Below, one piece after another: positions 11,836-45,800 of a stretch of 64,000 nt of DNA. The notes beneath the pieces are model-generated. The model had not been told where the DNA came from and ran no database searches. It saw only the letters and a program-made list of their open reading frames with translations. A program made the translations under genes and the position numbers. Source of the stretch: Eriocheir sinensis. Its lineage: Eukaryota; Arthropoda; Malacostraca; Decapoda; Varunidae. Within the stretch, counting starts at the first letter, position 1; every line of letters begins with the position of its first letter. The DNA is taken from the NCBI RefSeq assembly GCF_024679095.1, contig NC_066516.1, positions 18,910,044 to 18,974,043 on the forward strand, read 5' to 3'.

Positions 11836-12446
11836 GGTAAAGATTCGTATTAGGTCCGTGCCAGTATCTCATAATCTACTTTATGAAACATCACTATCTC
11901 TTTATATATCTTTTCAACATACCTTCAACAGTCATGGAAACGCTTTGAAAATCCAATTCAAGGACTTTTTTTTTTTTCTCTTGAAAATATGGGATAATGT
12001 TTACGAAAGCGCGTCGCCTCCTCTGCTGGCCGCGGCGACGCTGCACCCGCCGCAGCCGAAAAATAGCTCGCAGAGGGCTTAGGGTCGGGGAGCATATTTA
12101 AACTACTCCAACCGAACTTTATGACCTACTAACTGGGGGGCTGCGCCCCCCTTGACCCCCCCTTCTAACCAGCCCCCCCTGGACCCCCACCTCATGTATA
12201 TGACTTATTTCAGCGAGGAGGTATTTCTTGCAACACCGGCTGCAGCGTCGCTGCGGCCAGCAGAGGAGGCGACGCGCTTTCGTAAACATTATCCCATATT
12301 TTCAAGAGTAAAAAAAGTCCTTGAATTGGATTTTCAAAGCATTTCCATGGCTGTTGAAGGTTTGTAGAAAATATATATGAAGAGATACTGATGTTTCACA
12401 AGGTAGGTAATGAGATACTGGCACGGACTTAAAACGAATCTTAACC
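11836..12446. mobile_element. Foldback element with ~200-bp inverted arms, inserted in a LINE remnant
   Basis: The left arm (GGTAAAGATTCGTATTAGG onward) and right arm (ending CGAATCTTAACC) match inversely for roughly 200 bp, including CCGTGCCAGTATCTCAT and AAATCCAATTCAAGGAC, around a GC-rich centre. The surrounding sequence is continuous in the paralogous copy at 5270-5950, which proves insertion. CAGTT lies on both sides. Confidence 0.75.
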
Positions 12447-12601
12447 GAACAGTTTTCATGTCTGATATTTTCATTATAGTATCACAATTAAATATCCAAT
12501 GATTATTTCCAACACACTGAATATTCATCACACACAATTTATCTTTGAATACAGACACTGATTAATAGCCGTGATTGGTCACGTTACAAATTCTCTCAAT
12601 T

Positions 12602-13160
12602 TCAGTCTGGAGAACTTACACAACACTGCTCATTTGCTGAGTGGTTGATTTCAGGCTTCTTGTACCTCACACAATTTATGCATTTCTTCTCAGCCATGGT
12701 GCACTCCTGTGATTTATGATTACCAGCACATTTGAAACAATTTGGGGCATCTCCATTGGTCTTGGCAGTACAGTTGGCCTCAAGATGGCCGTATCTCTGA
12801 CAATGATAGCATATAATTGCATGGTATCTGTCTTTGACTGTGTATATTCCCCATTCTAATTTTAACTTGTCGTGATTCTTGTGAATCAGCTCTCTTACAG
12901 TTGGGTCACACCCCAATATGTAGTGCATTGTACTGCCAGCTGCAGGCTTATTAAAAAAACAGCTGAATCTTATCCTCAACACCCTCAATTGCGTGTAAGA
13001 ACTCATTGCGGTCTAAGATGGTCTCCTTTATTTTTTCCTTGGTCTCCTCTTTATGCACATTGCATATCATGATCTTTGGTTTCATCTTTCCAACACTCTT
13101 GGTACTAATTTGCTCAACAGACTCCAATTTTTTAGCAGCCTCAGCCCTTGTGTTCTAATT
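12602..13160 (-). pseudogene. LINE ORF1 (gag-like) remnant with three zinc knuckles
   Basis: The minus strand encodes CYHCQRYGHLEANC, then CFKCAGNHKSQEC, then a third C-x2-C-x8-H-x5-C-like knuckle, preceded by DPTVRELIHKNHDKL. CCHC arrays of this kind are typical of ORF1 of Jockey-type non-LTR elements. The upstream part (ILDRNEFLHAIEGVEDKIQL) is in another frame because of a shift in a poly-A run near 12953. A second copy is at 5270-5950. Confidence 0.65.
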
Positions 13161-13396
13161 ATCAAAGTTCATGACAGTATTACCTTCATTAGTGAATCTT
13201 GAGTCCAATTTCATATGAATCCAATTTTACAATCTAATATAAGTTGTCTGCATGTCATGCACTATCCAGCTTTATTACAAGCACTTGTTTTCGTTCATGT
13301 AGTTACATATTCTGAGCTGGCACATCAGTAGAGTGCTGACCTCCCATTTCCCCTTGTTGTTGTGTGGATTGTGGAGCTGGGAAGCCCACCAGTTGA

Positions 13397-13860
13397 GTGC
13401 AGATGTTTCTCTTCCTACGTCTGTGGGTTTGCTCACAATTTTCATTGCTATTTTCACACTGGTTTTGATCTTCACACTTTTTCCTGCTATTTACCGGGAG
13501 GTTTGAAGGTTAGTAGAAGACATATATGGCAACAAAAGAGTGCTTAGTAAGGTAGGAAACAAGATACAGGTGTGCTATTATAACCAATCATAACCTACTT
13601 CCTCTGGTTTGCACACAACTTTATATGCTATGTTTACATTTGTTTTGATCTCTACACTTATCCTACAATTTTCCTGGAGATTTGAGGATTAGTAAAAGAC
13701 ATAACTACACCTCACCCATCGTGAGTAGTGGGGGGGATTCTGGAGCTGCCCTGTGTAGGCCACCCAGCCTCTTGCAGTTTCCCTATGTTCTTATGACAAC
13801 AGGAGAATACTTCGGAATCAAGATATGGGTGCATTAATGTGGCCAATCTTAACTACTTCA
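13397..13860. repeat. Two tandem diverged copies related to the foldback arm
   Basis: The blocks TTTGAAGGTTAGTAGAAGACAT (about 13500) and TTTGAGGATTAGTAAAAGACAT (about 13680) precede similar AAGATAYRGGTG segments, matching the right arm of the element at 11836. The second copy is split by a dispersed-repeat piece at 13703-13795. Confidence 0.5.
13742..13795 (-). repeat. Dispersed repeat fragment ('tctgcaagaggcc' family)
   Basis: Read on the minus strand it gives ACATAGGGAAACTGCAAGAGGC and GGGCAGCTCC, matching the plus-strand copy at 18055-18111. I remember this family as common in decapod genomes. Confidence 0.5.
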
Positions 13861-14067
13861 TATTCACAGACCAACACAGGAAGACATACTGGGCAGAACC
13901 TCCCGCAGCCCAGACATCCCAACTCAGCAGATCAGCAGTCTTGAGCAACTGGAATCTCTGGGGCTCTAGAGGCATGCTTCCATGGCCTATCCAGCCCCCT
14001 AAAACACTATAGAAGTCAGTGGCCGTGAAGACTGGTGACTGAACAAACATTTTCCATCATAACCAAG

Positions 14068-25038
<10,971 letters not shown>

Positions 25039-25115
25039 AAATACACAAAAATTACAATGTACAAAATGGTTGGTCATTGACATTGCAGTGTTTATATATG
25101 TATAATAACTGAATA

Positions 25116-25121
25116 ATTAAA
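25116..25121 (+). promoter_or_regulatory. Probable polyadenylation signal of DDX56 (ATTAAA)
   Basis: ATTAAA lies 78 bases after the DDX56 stop codon. A canonical AATAAA at about 25552 could serve as a distal site. Confidence 0.45.
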
Positions 25122-25129
25122 GAGAACAT

Positions 25130-26100
25130 CAATAAGTGACCATTAATATACAGCTAATGCCCTTACTTCATTGATTAACTTTAAATATATATATACAGGT
25201 TGGTATATATTTTTTATTTGTGTGTGGGTAGGTGCATGCACACATTTGCAGTCATGTTGTCAGTGATCTCATTTCCCCACTGAGGCAAAATTAAATCAAA
25301 ATGCCATGTGACCATTCTTTTGGATGTGAAGGGGGGGGTAGCCTATTCCTCATGTCAACCCCCTGTATCATGACAGCTATGTCCCTTTATCTCATCTCCA
25401 ATGATATGCAGCGGAATACAGATGTGTTCTTAATTCTTCAAGTCTCAGACATCTGAAAAAAAAAAAAAAAATGTAAATGATAATGTTCTGGTTTAGGAAC
25501 ACATATACAAGCAGTTTTGCCATGTGCCTTGTTGTCTGTTGAAACCATTCAATAAAATTGTTATTTTCATTATTCTTTCATGGACCAGGAAGTTATGTAA
25601 AAATTTCAGTTCACCATCACAATGAATCTCTGCTAAGAAATATATGTGCAATATATGTGCACACCAAGTTCTCAAATGTTTTGCCCTGAAGTAATACTAT
25701 ATTGTACCTAACATTATTGGTCCTAAGCAAATTACTGTGAATGATACAAAATGCAAACACTATTCTGACATGAGGGGGATATGTACATTGGTCCTGGTTA
25801 AGTGCATGGCTTATGCACACACCAACCTTTTGGTCAAAGAAGTAGCACTTTCGTAACTGGCAAATTTGTGATCTGTGTAAGAAAGGCTGAATCCCTCAAA
25901 TAAACTAAGGGGAAAATCAGTGAGAGATGGAATGATTCAGTATGAGATTGTGATGGTACATTGGTAAGTTGTCTTAACTTTTATGCAGAGCTGAAAAGTG
26001 TGATTTATGTTCTAATGTCAGTAATGCATATTGACCTGTTAATAATATAAATTTCATTTCCACATAGTTACCTTTATGTTCACAAAACAAATGATTCAGC
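25130..26100. other. Convergent intergenic spacer between DDX56 and the CCP gene
   Basis: AT-rich, with the 3' ends of both genes facing. No further gene seen. Confidence 0.6.
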
Positions 26101-26105
26101 TAAGG

Positions 26106-36569
<10,464 letters not shown>

Positions 36570-36639
36570 GAGTGGTGCGGCGCGCTTGAGGAGGCGAGAG
36601 GGGCGTCCAGAGAAGGCCCTGGAAGAAAGGAAGGAGTCG

Positions 36640-38070
36640 GTATAGGAGAAAGCTTTGTTGTCACGTAAACGACGCTGTGCTGTTGGCTACCCCGGCAACG
36701 TGCGTGCCGACAACATTGTATTATTAATGTCAGTACTTTCCAGCAGAGGTCACGAAGGTGCTATATCATAATTTTGAAACGGCAGGTGTATGTGACTAAA
36801 TGGAATGTTGTAGGAAGTAAGGAAAGGATAGATAAAAGGTGTATGATCGTGCAAAGTTAGTTGAGCAATGGGCCGGAGGTCACTCCCCCCCCCCCCCCAC
36901 ACACACACACATCTTCAACAGGCACGGTATGGAGAGGGTCGAGGCAAGAGTCTTTAGGGGAACCTATAACATAATATACGTGGAGGGGGAAGTAGTCTCA
37001 GTAGCGGGATGTTGAGTAGTTATACCCTATATGGTCTCTCTCTCACTCTGCTTGCAAGAACGCTTCAAAATATTGGTTATTTTTACTTTTAAGGTATTTA
37101 TGATATTTAATTTTCAGTTTTTCACTAACATACTAACATATGTATGCATGGTTGGTGTAGGCCTATGTGTGTGTGTGTGTGTGTGTGAACTTTCATTATG
37201 ACGACCACCATTAAACAATCACGTTCAAGTACAAACTGATCCTGCACTGTTCCACGATCTGTCCTTGTCTGTAGCTATCACGTCCTTGCCTCGTTCCCTC
37301 CTCGCCCGCTGCGCCTCCGCCCTCCTCACCAAACACACGCCTGACTGGGACGGGAGGAGACTGACAGGTGTTGCTATGACGAGGGGCTGTTGTCTAGTGG
37401 TTGCCATACCGCCGTGATTGGGAACCCCTACGTTTACGTACTGCGTATGGGGCATGGTATTCACTTCTTAGACATGTTTCCGTAACCAATTAAGAGATGG
37501 ATGAAAGGCAACTGGGGAATATAAAATCGATTAGATACCCTGATAAAGACCTCCACTGGCGGGTAATTGATCATTAAATAATGGTGGACCTAAGTCGGGT
37601 GTTGTTCGACCGGCTGTTTCAGGTTATATTACTTTCTGGAGGTTTACGTTGAAAATACTACGATATTAATTGGAAACTTAGAGAACTTAAGTATACACGT
37701 ATTAAAAAGAATACAGTGTGTCTGTGAAGATGAACAAATGACAGAGCACGGAGAGCATAAGCTGTCTAAAAGTAGGCAGGGCTCTTATTGGTTAGTCTGT
37801 TATTTGTTTTGTCTTTAATCTTGCATTTTTTTTAAAGTTGCTAGCAAACTTAAATAATTTTTGAATTCCAAACTAGTATAGTGGCTTAATTCGAGTCAGC
37901 TTCGTGAACTAATTGGGCTGTCGAGGCTTTTATAGCCAATTAGTTGACACAATACTGTTTGCCCTTGGGTCAGTATTTAAAGTATATGCTTGGGTAAAAG
38001 GGGCATGATTTTGCACACACAAAAATTATATAGATATGATCAAGGATACAGGTTTGTTGTAGAAACTCAA
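36640..38070. other. 5' flank of the CCP gene
   Basis: An AG preceded by CTTTCTTCC just upstream of exon 1 (about 36610) suggests a further untranslated exon in this spacer, which I could not place. A short (GT)n at about 37170 is the only repeat. Confidence 0.4.
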
Positions 38071-38072
38071 TC

Positions 38073-38219
38073 ATGGAGACGCCTCAGTCAGTACTTGCTC
38101 TAGCTCCTCCCCCATCACCTGGCAGCAGGGACAACAATCAGGCAGATCAATGGCACCAGGACAGCGGCGAAGAGCTCCCTACCGAGATGGGAGGGGTGGA
38201 GGGGGCGTGGTGCGTGTGA
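38073..38219 (+). CDS. Small ORF of unknown status (48 aa)
   Basis: An ATG-to-TGA frame starting METPQSVLALAPPPSPG with GC-rich codons, standing in otherwise AT-rich spacer between the CCP and RBM genes. The reverse strand of the same stretch reads as a hydrophobic segment followed by a possible donor. Neither reading has further support. Confidence 0.15.
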   Translation: METPQSVLALAPPPSPGSRDNNQADQWHQDSGEELPTEMGGVEGAWCV

Positions 38220-38501
38220 CGGTCACACTCTCAGTTTAAGAACAGAAACTGCCTAGGCATCAAATAAGATTTTCAATTAGCACTTAGGTGAGCAGTCTCA
38301 TGGTATAATATAAATCTTTGACTGTACTTCACCTACTCAAGTCCTGAGTCTCATTAACCCATCAATTGTTAAAGTTTCCATCAGACTTCTCTGGTACCCA
38401 AGGTACCTACATTTTTGGTTTATGGCTCAATTCAACAGTTGCAAGTCAACTATAATAATATTCCTCACTACAGTGATAGTCTTCATTTCCTCCAACTAGA
38501 A

Positions 38502-38847
38502 CAGGGGTTCCCAAACTGGGGTACATTTGCACGTTTCAGGGGGTACATTTGGTCTGAAGGAAACAATTACTTGCACAATACATGGTGGTGTAATCTGCAC
38601 TCAGATTGCACTTTTCTCATTTTCTTTGTGTTGATTAGTATATCTTACCTTAGTAATTGCTTTATTTCTGTTTTCATCATTTAAGATGCCTATGTAATCT
38701 AAACATGAAGACTATAATAAACTTAAAATATCAAAATATTTAAATGTCCTTTTTTACTATCAAGCTTAATTTTTAGTGTTAGGGGTACATGGGAACCTAT
38801 AAAAAGAGTCTAAGGGTACTGAGGAACAAAAAGTTTGGGAACCCCTG
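38502..38847. mobile_element. hAT-like MITE with perfect 8-bp duplication
   Basis: It starts CAGGGGTTCCCAAACTG and ends with the inverse GTTTGGGAACCCCTG. AACTAGAA lies on both sides (38494-38501 and 38848-38855). The termini are of the widespread CAGGGGT hAT type. There is no coding capacity. It lies between the CCP and RBM genes. Confidence 0.85.
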
Positions 38848-38859
38848 AACTAGAACATA

Positions 38860-39630
38860 GTTTCACTGGTTTCTTTTTCCTCATCAGGTGCATGAGGACA
38901 CAAATGCTATTGTGGTCACAAAACAAGCATTTTGACAAGGTTGCAGTTTAAACAGTATTCCCAATGATTGTGTTGTCTGATGTACAGAATGCAACAACAG
39001 CTATTGTATGAAATGTCCATTATGACTTATGAGTAATAAATGATTATAACGTCCAGAATTTAAAAGAATGCGGAGTATGAAGGACATGACTGTGGATACC
39101 ACAGCTTCTTGGTGTAAGATGATTTCATTTGAAGGTGTTAACACCCACTTATAGAAAGTATATAATCATGAAGCAGTATTAAATAACAGTTGATATGGTA
39201 ATATATAGTAAATCTGATGAGTGGGATATCGATTGACAAGAAATCCATGTTTATTGTACATTTAATATCTATTAACATACAAACAAAGTCTTACTTAGTC
39301 TAAATCATTTTATACAGAATGTCAGAGAAACTTCATCAAGAAGCAGTCAGTTTATCACATGGACTTACTCTTCCCCCACATGGAAGCAAACATCCAGAGC
39401 CATTGATTTACTACATACCTAGCATAATCGTAAAGAATAGCTGAAGTATATTATATCCCTGTTCAATAAGAAAATACTTCCCTTCAGAAAAGAACCAGAT
39501 TTTGAAATACAGAAATTAGCATGTATATAGAATTGATTTTCAAATGATTATGTAAAGATTTAGATGCAACACATGAAACTAACAGGTGACAAAAACACAC
39601 ATTTCATGGAAAAATATTATGAATGAAAAG
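38860..39630. other. Spacer and 3' region of the RBM5/10 gene
   Basis: AT-rich, no coding signal. It may include 3'UTR of the RBM gene. Confidence 0.5.
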
Positions 39631-39636
39631 TTTTGA

Positions 39637-39642
39637 TTTATT
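39637..39642 (-). promoter_or_regulatory. RBM5: Probable polyadenylation signal of the RBM5/10 gene
   Basis: A minus-strand AATAAA lies about 180 bases after the stop codon. Another is at about 39250, so more than one 3' end is possible. Confidence 0.4.
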
Positions 39643-39819
39643 TAGAATAGTCAGAATATGTTGAAATATTCTCCAGTAATGATAAAACCGATTTGGATAA
39701 GTCCCTAGAGTAGATTAATTTAACAGAAGATAAGTGTGTTCCAGTGAAATATGGCTACTCCTTATTTCCAAAGCACTAACAAGTGGAATCCAGTGTTTGT
39801 GACTTGTGAGTTGCAACTT

Positions 39820-42800
39820 TTAATTCTTTGTATTCTTCTCCTGTGCATCTAGCTCCTGGTATCTGTGAAACATCATCTTTTTGACACAATCCTTGTAACT
39901 GTCACCCACAACACTGTATGTGCTGCCTTGAAGGCCTAGACCAGCAGTAGCAACACGTCTCTCTGTTTCAATGATTGATGTTCGACCCTGGTTAGCTTTT
40001 CCGAGACCTTGTCCGTCAGTCCACCCCATCTTTTTAAGAAGTTTATTACCGATGTTGTCACTACCAATGCCTTGCTTGGTTGGTTCTTCATACTTTGAGG
40101 CAGCCACTTCTTCCCTTGAGGCAATGTATCGCTCCTGAGGGAAAAATGGAAAGGGTAGGTATACAAAGTTCTGTTCATGCTTGAGGTTGGGCTACTATTT
40201 CAATTTGGCATGAGGCTAATAGGCAAGTAATTGCAGCTACATTTTGACTGCAATCCCCAAATCCCTAATATCAACTACTGAACACATTACAAGTGAACAA
40301 ACCCACACTAAAACTTGATATTTTAGATGAACTACATATTTGTCATACTGAGACAAATGTGCTCCTTCTGATACTAACTAATAGTAAAGAAACACCTTAC
40401 CTTCAGTTTATTGGGTGCTGGCACACTGGGTTCACCGTATTTCTGTCGCCTTTCTTTAGCTCTGTCCCTGTACTGGGCTGAGGTGAGGCCTGCACCACCT
40501 CCCTCTCCTGAGCCCCTGGTCTTTCTCATGGTCTCAAGGTTGGTCTTGTGAAGGTCTGACAGCTGGACATGCCTGTAAGAGGTAAAATCTGCATTACAAA
40601 AGGCATATCCCTTGATGTTATAAAGATTTTGTGTATAGCTTAGTCCTCTCAAGAGCTTCTTCAACTCGGGGGCCTCCTAACTGACCTGCCAAGTGCTTCT
40701 TTATTAGGGAACTGTCGCTTGCAGAGTAGACAGGCCATCTTGACATAGTCAACAAGTTTGTCTTCCCATCTGTCATCCCCAGCAAGGTTATTCAGACCAG
40801 ATGCACCTTCTTCCTCGCTGTCACTACCTTCACCTCCGTAGGCTGCTACTAGGCCAGACTTCTTCAGCCCAGCTAACACCTGTTAACAATACAGGAAGTC
40901 ATCAGCAAAAATTACCAATATTTTACATGAATTCTACATATTTCATTGTGCTGATCTAAAAAATTATAGATGGATTCCTTCCAAATTTTCATGAGACAAA
41001 AGTTACTCACAGGGGGAGCTTCCTTCTTCATGTGCATATGGAACACCTGTGCTTGCTTTTCCACTAGAGCAGCTCGATCCCTGCGTTCCAGTAAGACAGC
41101 GAAGGCAGCATCAGCAGCTCCTGTGCCCCCTCCTTCACCCTTAGCTCCTCCTGCTGGTTCAGCTAAAGCAACTTTACTGCCTACAGAACTTTCATTCCTT
41201 TTATTCTGAGCTTTGGCCCACCTCTCCATATCTTTGGCTATTTTCTTGGCTACTTTGACCTGTAAAGAATAAAACAATGATCACCTGTTTCAGTGAATTG
41301 CACATCTTTAATTAAAGTTAGTGTAATAAAACTACAAGATACCACTCGTATCATCAGAGTTTCTATTGTAATATGTACTCACCTTGTCTTGCTTATCTCT
41401 TTCCTTCTCCTTCTTGTCTCCCTTCTTGCCCATATGACCATCTTCACCAATGGGAGCTGGTAGGTAGGTGGACTTTTCTGCATCCCAGTACAAGTACTGG
41501 CCAGATTCTGCATTGTAGTAGTACTGGCTGCTGGCATCATAGTAGAGGGTTGTGGTAGGGTCATAGTAGTAGCCAGACGTTTCATCATACTGATAAGTGC
41601 TTACATCAGGAGCAGCTGAAAGAAAAAAGTATGTATGATAAAAAATCAATTCATACTACAAGATCTTTACATCTCAACTGTCAAATACAATCACTTATCA
41701 AGAGTAAACTATGAAATAATTATCATGGATTAAAATGATACCAAATCACTTAATCCCTTTCAACACAACTTATTTTCTTTGTCCAAATGTTGTTTAATGT
41801 AAGAGCTGAGTAACAGAATAGTCTATTCCATCAGACTACTAACACAAGCCCTTCCCACTGGGTGGAGACTAGTCAAGGATCAAATGACTACGCAACTAGA
41901 GGTTAATGGAAAGTCGCCAGTTATGTGTGTGTGTGTCTGTATATAGACACACAATACTGGAAAATTGTATATATGGAAGTAACAGTGAAATACTGAGGAT
42001 ATATATTTCCATTTCTGAACACCATGGAAAGTGACTGTCTCCCCATCTCCACTGGTGGGAGGTGGTTATGTTTGTCATCCGATGAAATAGGCTATAAACT
42101 TACGGTAAGTGGGATAATCCCCACTCTGTGTTTGGGCACCTTCAGAGCTTGTGGACGTAGTTGTGGTTGTTGTAGCTGTCTGCTCTGAGGTGGTGGTGGT
42201 GGTGGTAGTGGTGGCTGTGCTTGCAGTACTCTGTGAAGCTGCAGCAGCTGCAGCAGCAGCAGCAGCGGCGGCGGCAGCAGCAGCAGCAGCCGCTGCACTT
42301 GATGCAGTTGAGGCTGCTGACTTCTGATGCATTGCTTGTAAGGCAGACTGAGCAACAGCTGCTGCAGCATTGACTGAGTCTGACTGGTTAGAGCTCCCTT
42401 GTTGCTGCTGGTTTTGCTGGTATGCCTGTTAAAAGAAAATCATATCACAAAGTGAAAATAACCTCCACCAGTTTAATGGTCAACTCCATCAGCCTAATGT
42501 TACTCTTCCAAAGGAACATTTTTAAACCTCAAATACCTGTCTTTTAGATCAAGCACTGCAACAGCAACTCAACCCATGGTAACCTGCTCTCTTATTTACA
42601 TCTAGTGTAACCTGCTTTTTTTCCTTAAAATAAACATCCATCTATCTATCTATATCTCTGAAGCCCTGCTCCCTCGCGGGAACTTCCCTCCAGGGGGTGG
42701 CTGCGGCAGAAGTGTCTCCATCTCTCCCTGTTCTGGCACTCCCTCTCAGCACACTCAATCCTGCTACTTCCAACTCTCCCACTCCAATACTCACTCACCC

Positions 42801-45800
42801 TATTGATCCACTTCACAGGTGGTCTTCTTAAAATAAACATACATGAGAAGATACCTTGGCTTCTACCATTCCCCTGTTTTAGTAGTTAACATAAATACAA
42901 GATATTAGGATCTCAACAGGAAAATATAAAATGCTTGTGAGAGGTCTGTCCTGCAATGATAGAATGAATGAAGTGGAATGATAGAAGCTGATGATGTGTA
43001 GTACCTGCGCCTGCTGTTGGTAGTACATAGTGTAGTATTGTACATAGGAAGCATGTTCCTCAGGAGTCTGTGCATACAGGGAGGCACTGTACTCTGCAAG
43101 CTGCTTAATGTCAGCCCCTGCAGTGTATTCTGCTGGTTGGTGGTACTGCTGTTGCTGCTGCTGGCTTGACCAATTATTGCCTTAAAAAATCAAATGAGCC
43201 ATAATTAAATGTAGCTATACTTCATAATGAAAACTTTACAAAATTCAAATGGTATATAAAATTTATGTTTGAAAAAACAAAAACAAGAAACTCCACATTA
43301 CCTGAATTATTATTATTTCCATTATTCTGGTTCAGCTTGCAGTACGATATGGTCACCTGAGAGGGTAAACATTAACATTTATAAATGTTCATAATTTACA
43401 TAAGGAATTTCAAGAGTTTTCTTTACCATGAGGGAGGTGGGCAATTAGAAACAAGATCATGACAAGACATCCTCCACTGGGAAATAGACTATAAACACCA
43501 ATTCCATTACCATTGCAATCTGTTCCCTAAAATGTACACTTACTTCTTTAGAAAACAAGAATTCATAATTTTTTTCTCTCTCAATAATATGAAAATTTAT
43601 GCACACAACTCACCTGTTTATTGTCAATAGTGGGGGGAGAATGAGCAAGCTTATTATGAAGCTGCATTGAGTCAAGCACAGAGTTCAGTTCAATGTAGCA
43701 GACTCCCCTGGACGTGTTGGTGAGCGGGTCCCTGCCAATGCGCACTGACCGAATGGGCAGGTCACTGCCAGCATGCTGAATCCCTTGTAACACACTCTCC
43801 TCCGTGCTCAGCACATCCAGTCCACGGAGTAGTAGTGCTGAGGGAATATTAATATTGTCAACCACTGTAACTATCACGATTGTAAAAACAGTAAAAATAA
43901 TACCAATACAAGTTAATTATAACCTTGCCTCTCCTGAGCATCTCATCTCACTATACTGATACAAAATTATTTCTTGTACAAAATTATTTTGTGTGTGTGT
44001 GTGCACGCTCAGATCAAGTGCACCAATGGAATGGCAATCTGACTTACTGTTGGTTGGGTAGGTGCATACTTCATCACTGCCCTCTTCTCCAGCTTCTGAC
44101 TCATGTCGAGGAGCTGAGCATTTAAAGCAGGAATCTCTTCGCTTGAAATTGTGAGCACCACACTGAAATAAAGATTTAAATAAATTTCTTAACAGTAAAC
44201 AATAGTGCAGTTATCAATTTGTCCAGTCATCCTAATGCATTTACAATTACGTTATACATTACAAAACCAACTTACTCTGATACAAAACCAATCTTGTGAT
44301 GCTTTTGACTGTCTCTCCGATGACTCCTTTGGAATCGAATACTGCAGTGTTGCTCTATACACATCTTGCAGAATGAGGACACCCTGCAGAGAAAGTCATC
44401 AACCATATTACAAAGTAATCTCGGATAGGATTTTATGAATCTTACATGAGCTTCCACTTTTGGTCTCCAGTTCAGCCAGATATGGGTGACAGGAAGTGAA
44501 TAGGTCCTACAAGTGAGAAAATAAAGAAAAAAATGAACTTGAGGAGAGGATAATTTGTCTCTAAAGTTTGCTCTTCCTAAATTCACCCGATGTGACGTGA
44601 ACCAGCAAAAGTGATAATGCTCAAACTACAGAGGAAGGAGTGCCAACACCCTGGCTGGAGGAGAACCTTGGTGCCGAGACTTTGTTGTTGTGGATGTTCG
44701 GGTGAGCACGTTTACTGTTGTGGCTGTAGTAGTTGCTGATGCTGTTAAAGCAGAGAGGGCCCCACAGGGTGACCCTTACCAGGCTTGCTCCTTGGATGGC
44801 ATCATATCTCAATGGAGTTGAATAAACAGTATCTACAGGGTTTCACTGATTGTCGTAAGCATGCATCCAGGAATGTGCTCTCATGACTCCAGAGAAAAGC
44901 TTTTTTGGGGACATTATAAGACCACCTCTTGGATGCAAACTCCTTCAACCAACTAAACAGTATAGGATGCTTTGATTGACATAGAGGGGAAGTGTGAAGT
45001 ACATTTGAAGAATGGGGATTTATCATTACCTATGAATGGAGGTGGCCTTAAATCAGTTTATCCCTAGCCATGCCCAATATGTTAATAAGCCACTGCCTTA
45101 CACAGCTGAGCAAAAAGCTACAGTCTTAAATCACTGATCCCTAAGTCAGCTTAATCTACTATGTATTCACAATCATCCAACATTCATTCATTGAAGAAAG
45201 GTATACATGCTCACATAAAATACACTAGAAATGAACAAATATGAGCAAGCGTGAATTGCAGAAATAATAAAATTATTGTGCACTCAAGTGATGTCAGACT
45301 GATGCTTGATACAAGGAAGTAAAAGGATGGGAGGGGGGGGGACCATACTTTCATAACGCACATGTACAATAATTGTCAAGGTCTAACATTAAACAGTTCC
45401 TCAGAGAAAGTGATAAGTTATTGACTCAACATTGGAAGCAAAAATACAAGAGGAACCAAATGGCTATGATGGTATTTAGGAAGAGGTAAACCCAGTGTTA
45501 CTGGCAGAGATGGCTGGCCCGTGACCCCTTGGCCTTGGCCAGGGGGTCCCGGGGCTCTGCCGAGGGAACTGCCGGGGGCCGGGCCGGGCCGGCAGGGATT
45601 CACCGCGATACCTGTTTGGCTTCCATCCACCGTGTGGCGTCATGTACCGTCGTAAACTCCACGAAGGCAAAGCCTCTTGATGCACCTAGACGCAAGAACA
45701 CACACAAGCAAGTGTTAATAAATGATGATCTTAAAGGAGGCATGAGGGACACTCAACGTCGCACCCTCAAATGGCCGTGAGTTGGCCCTGTGGCCACTAA

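Noticed and set aside
41369..41560. Plus-strand frames over the OCRE exon
   Set aside because: Shadows of the minus-strand RBM5/10 exon 41615-41383.
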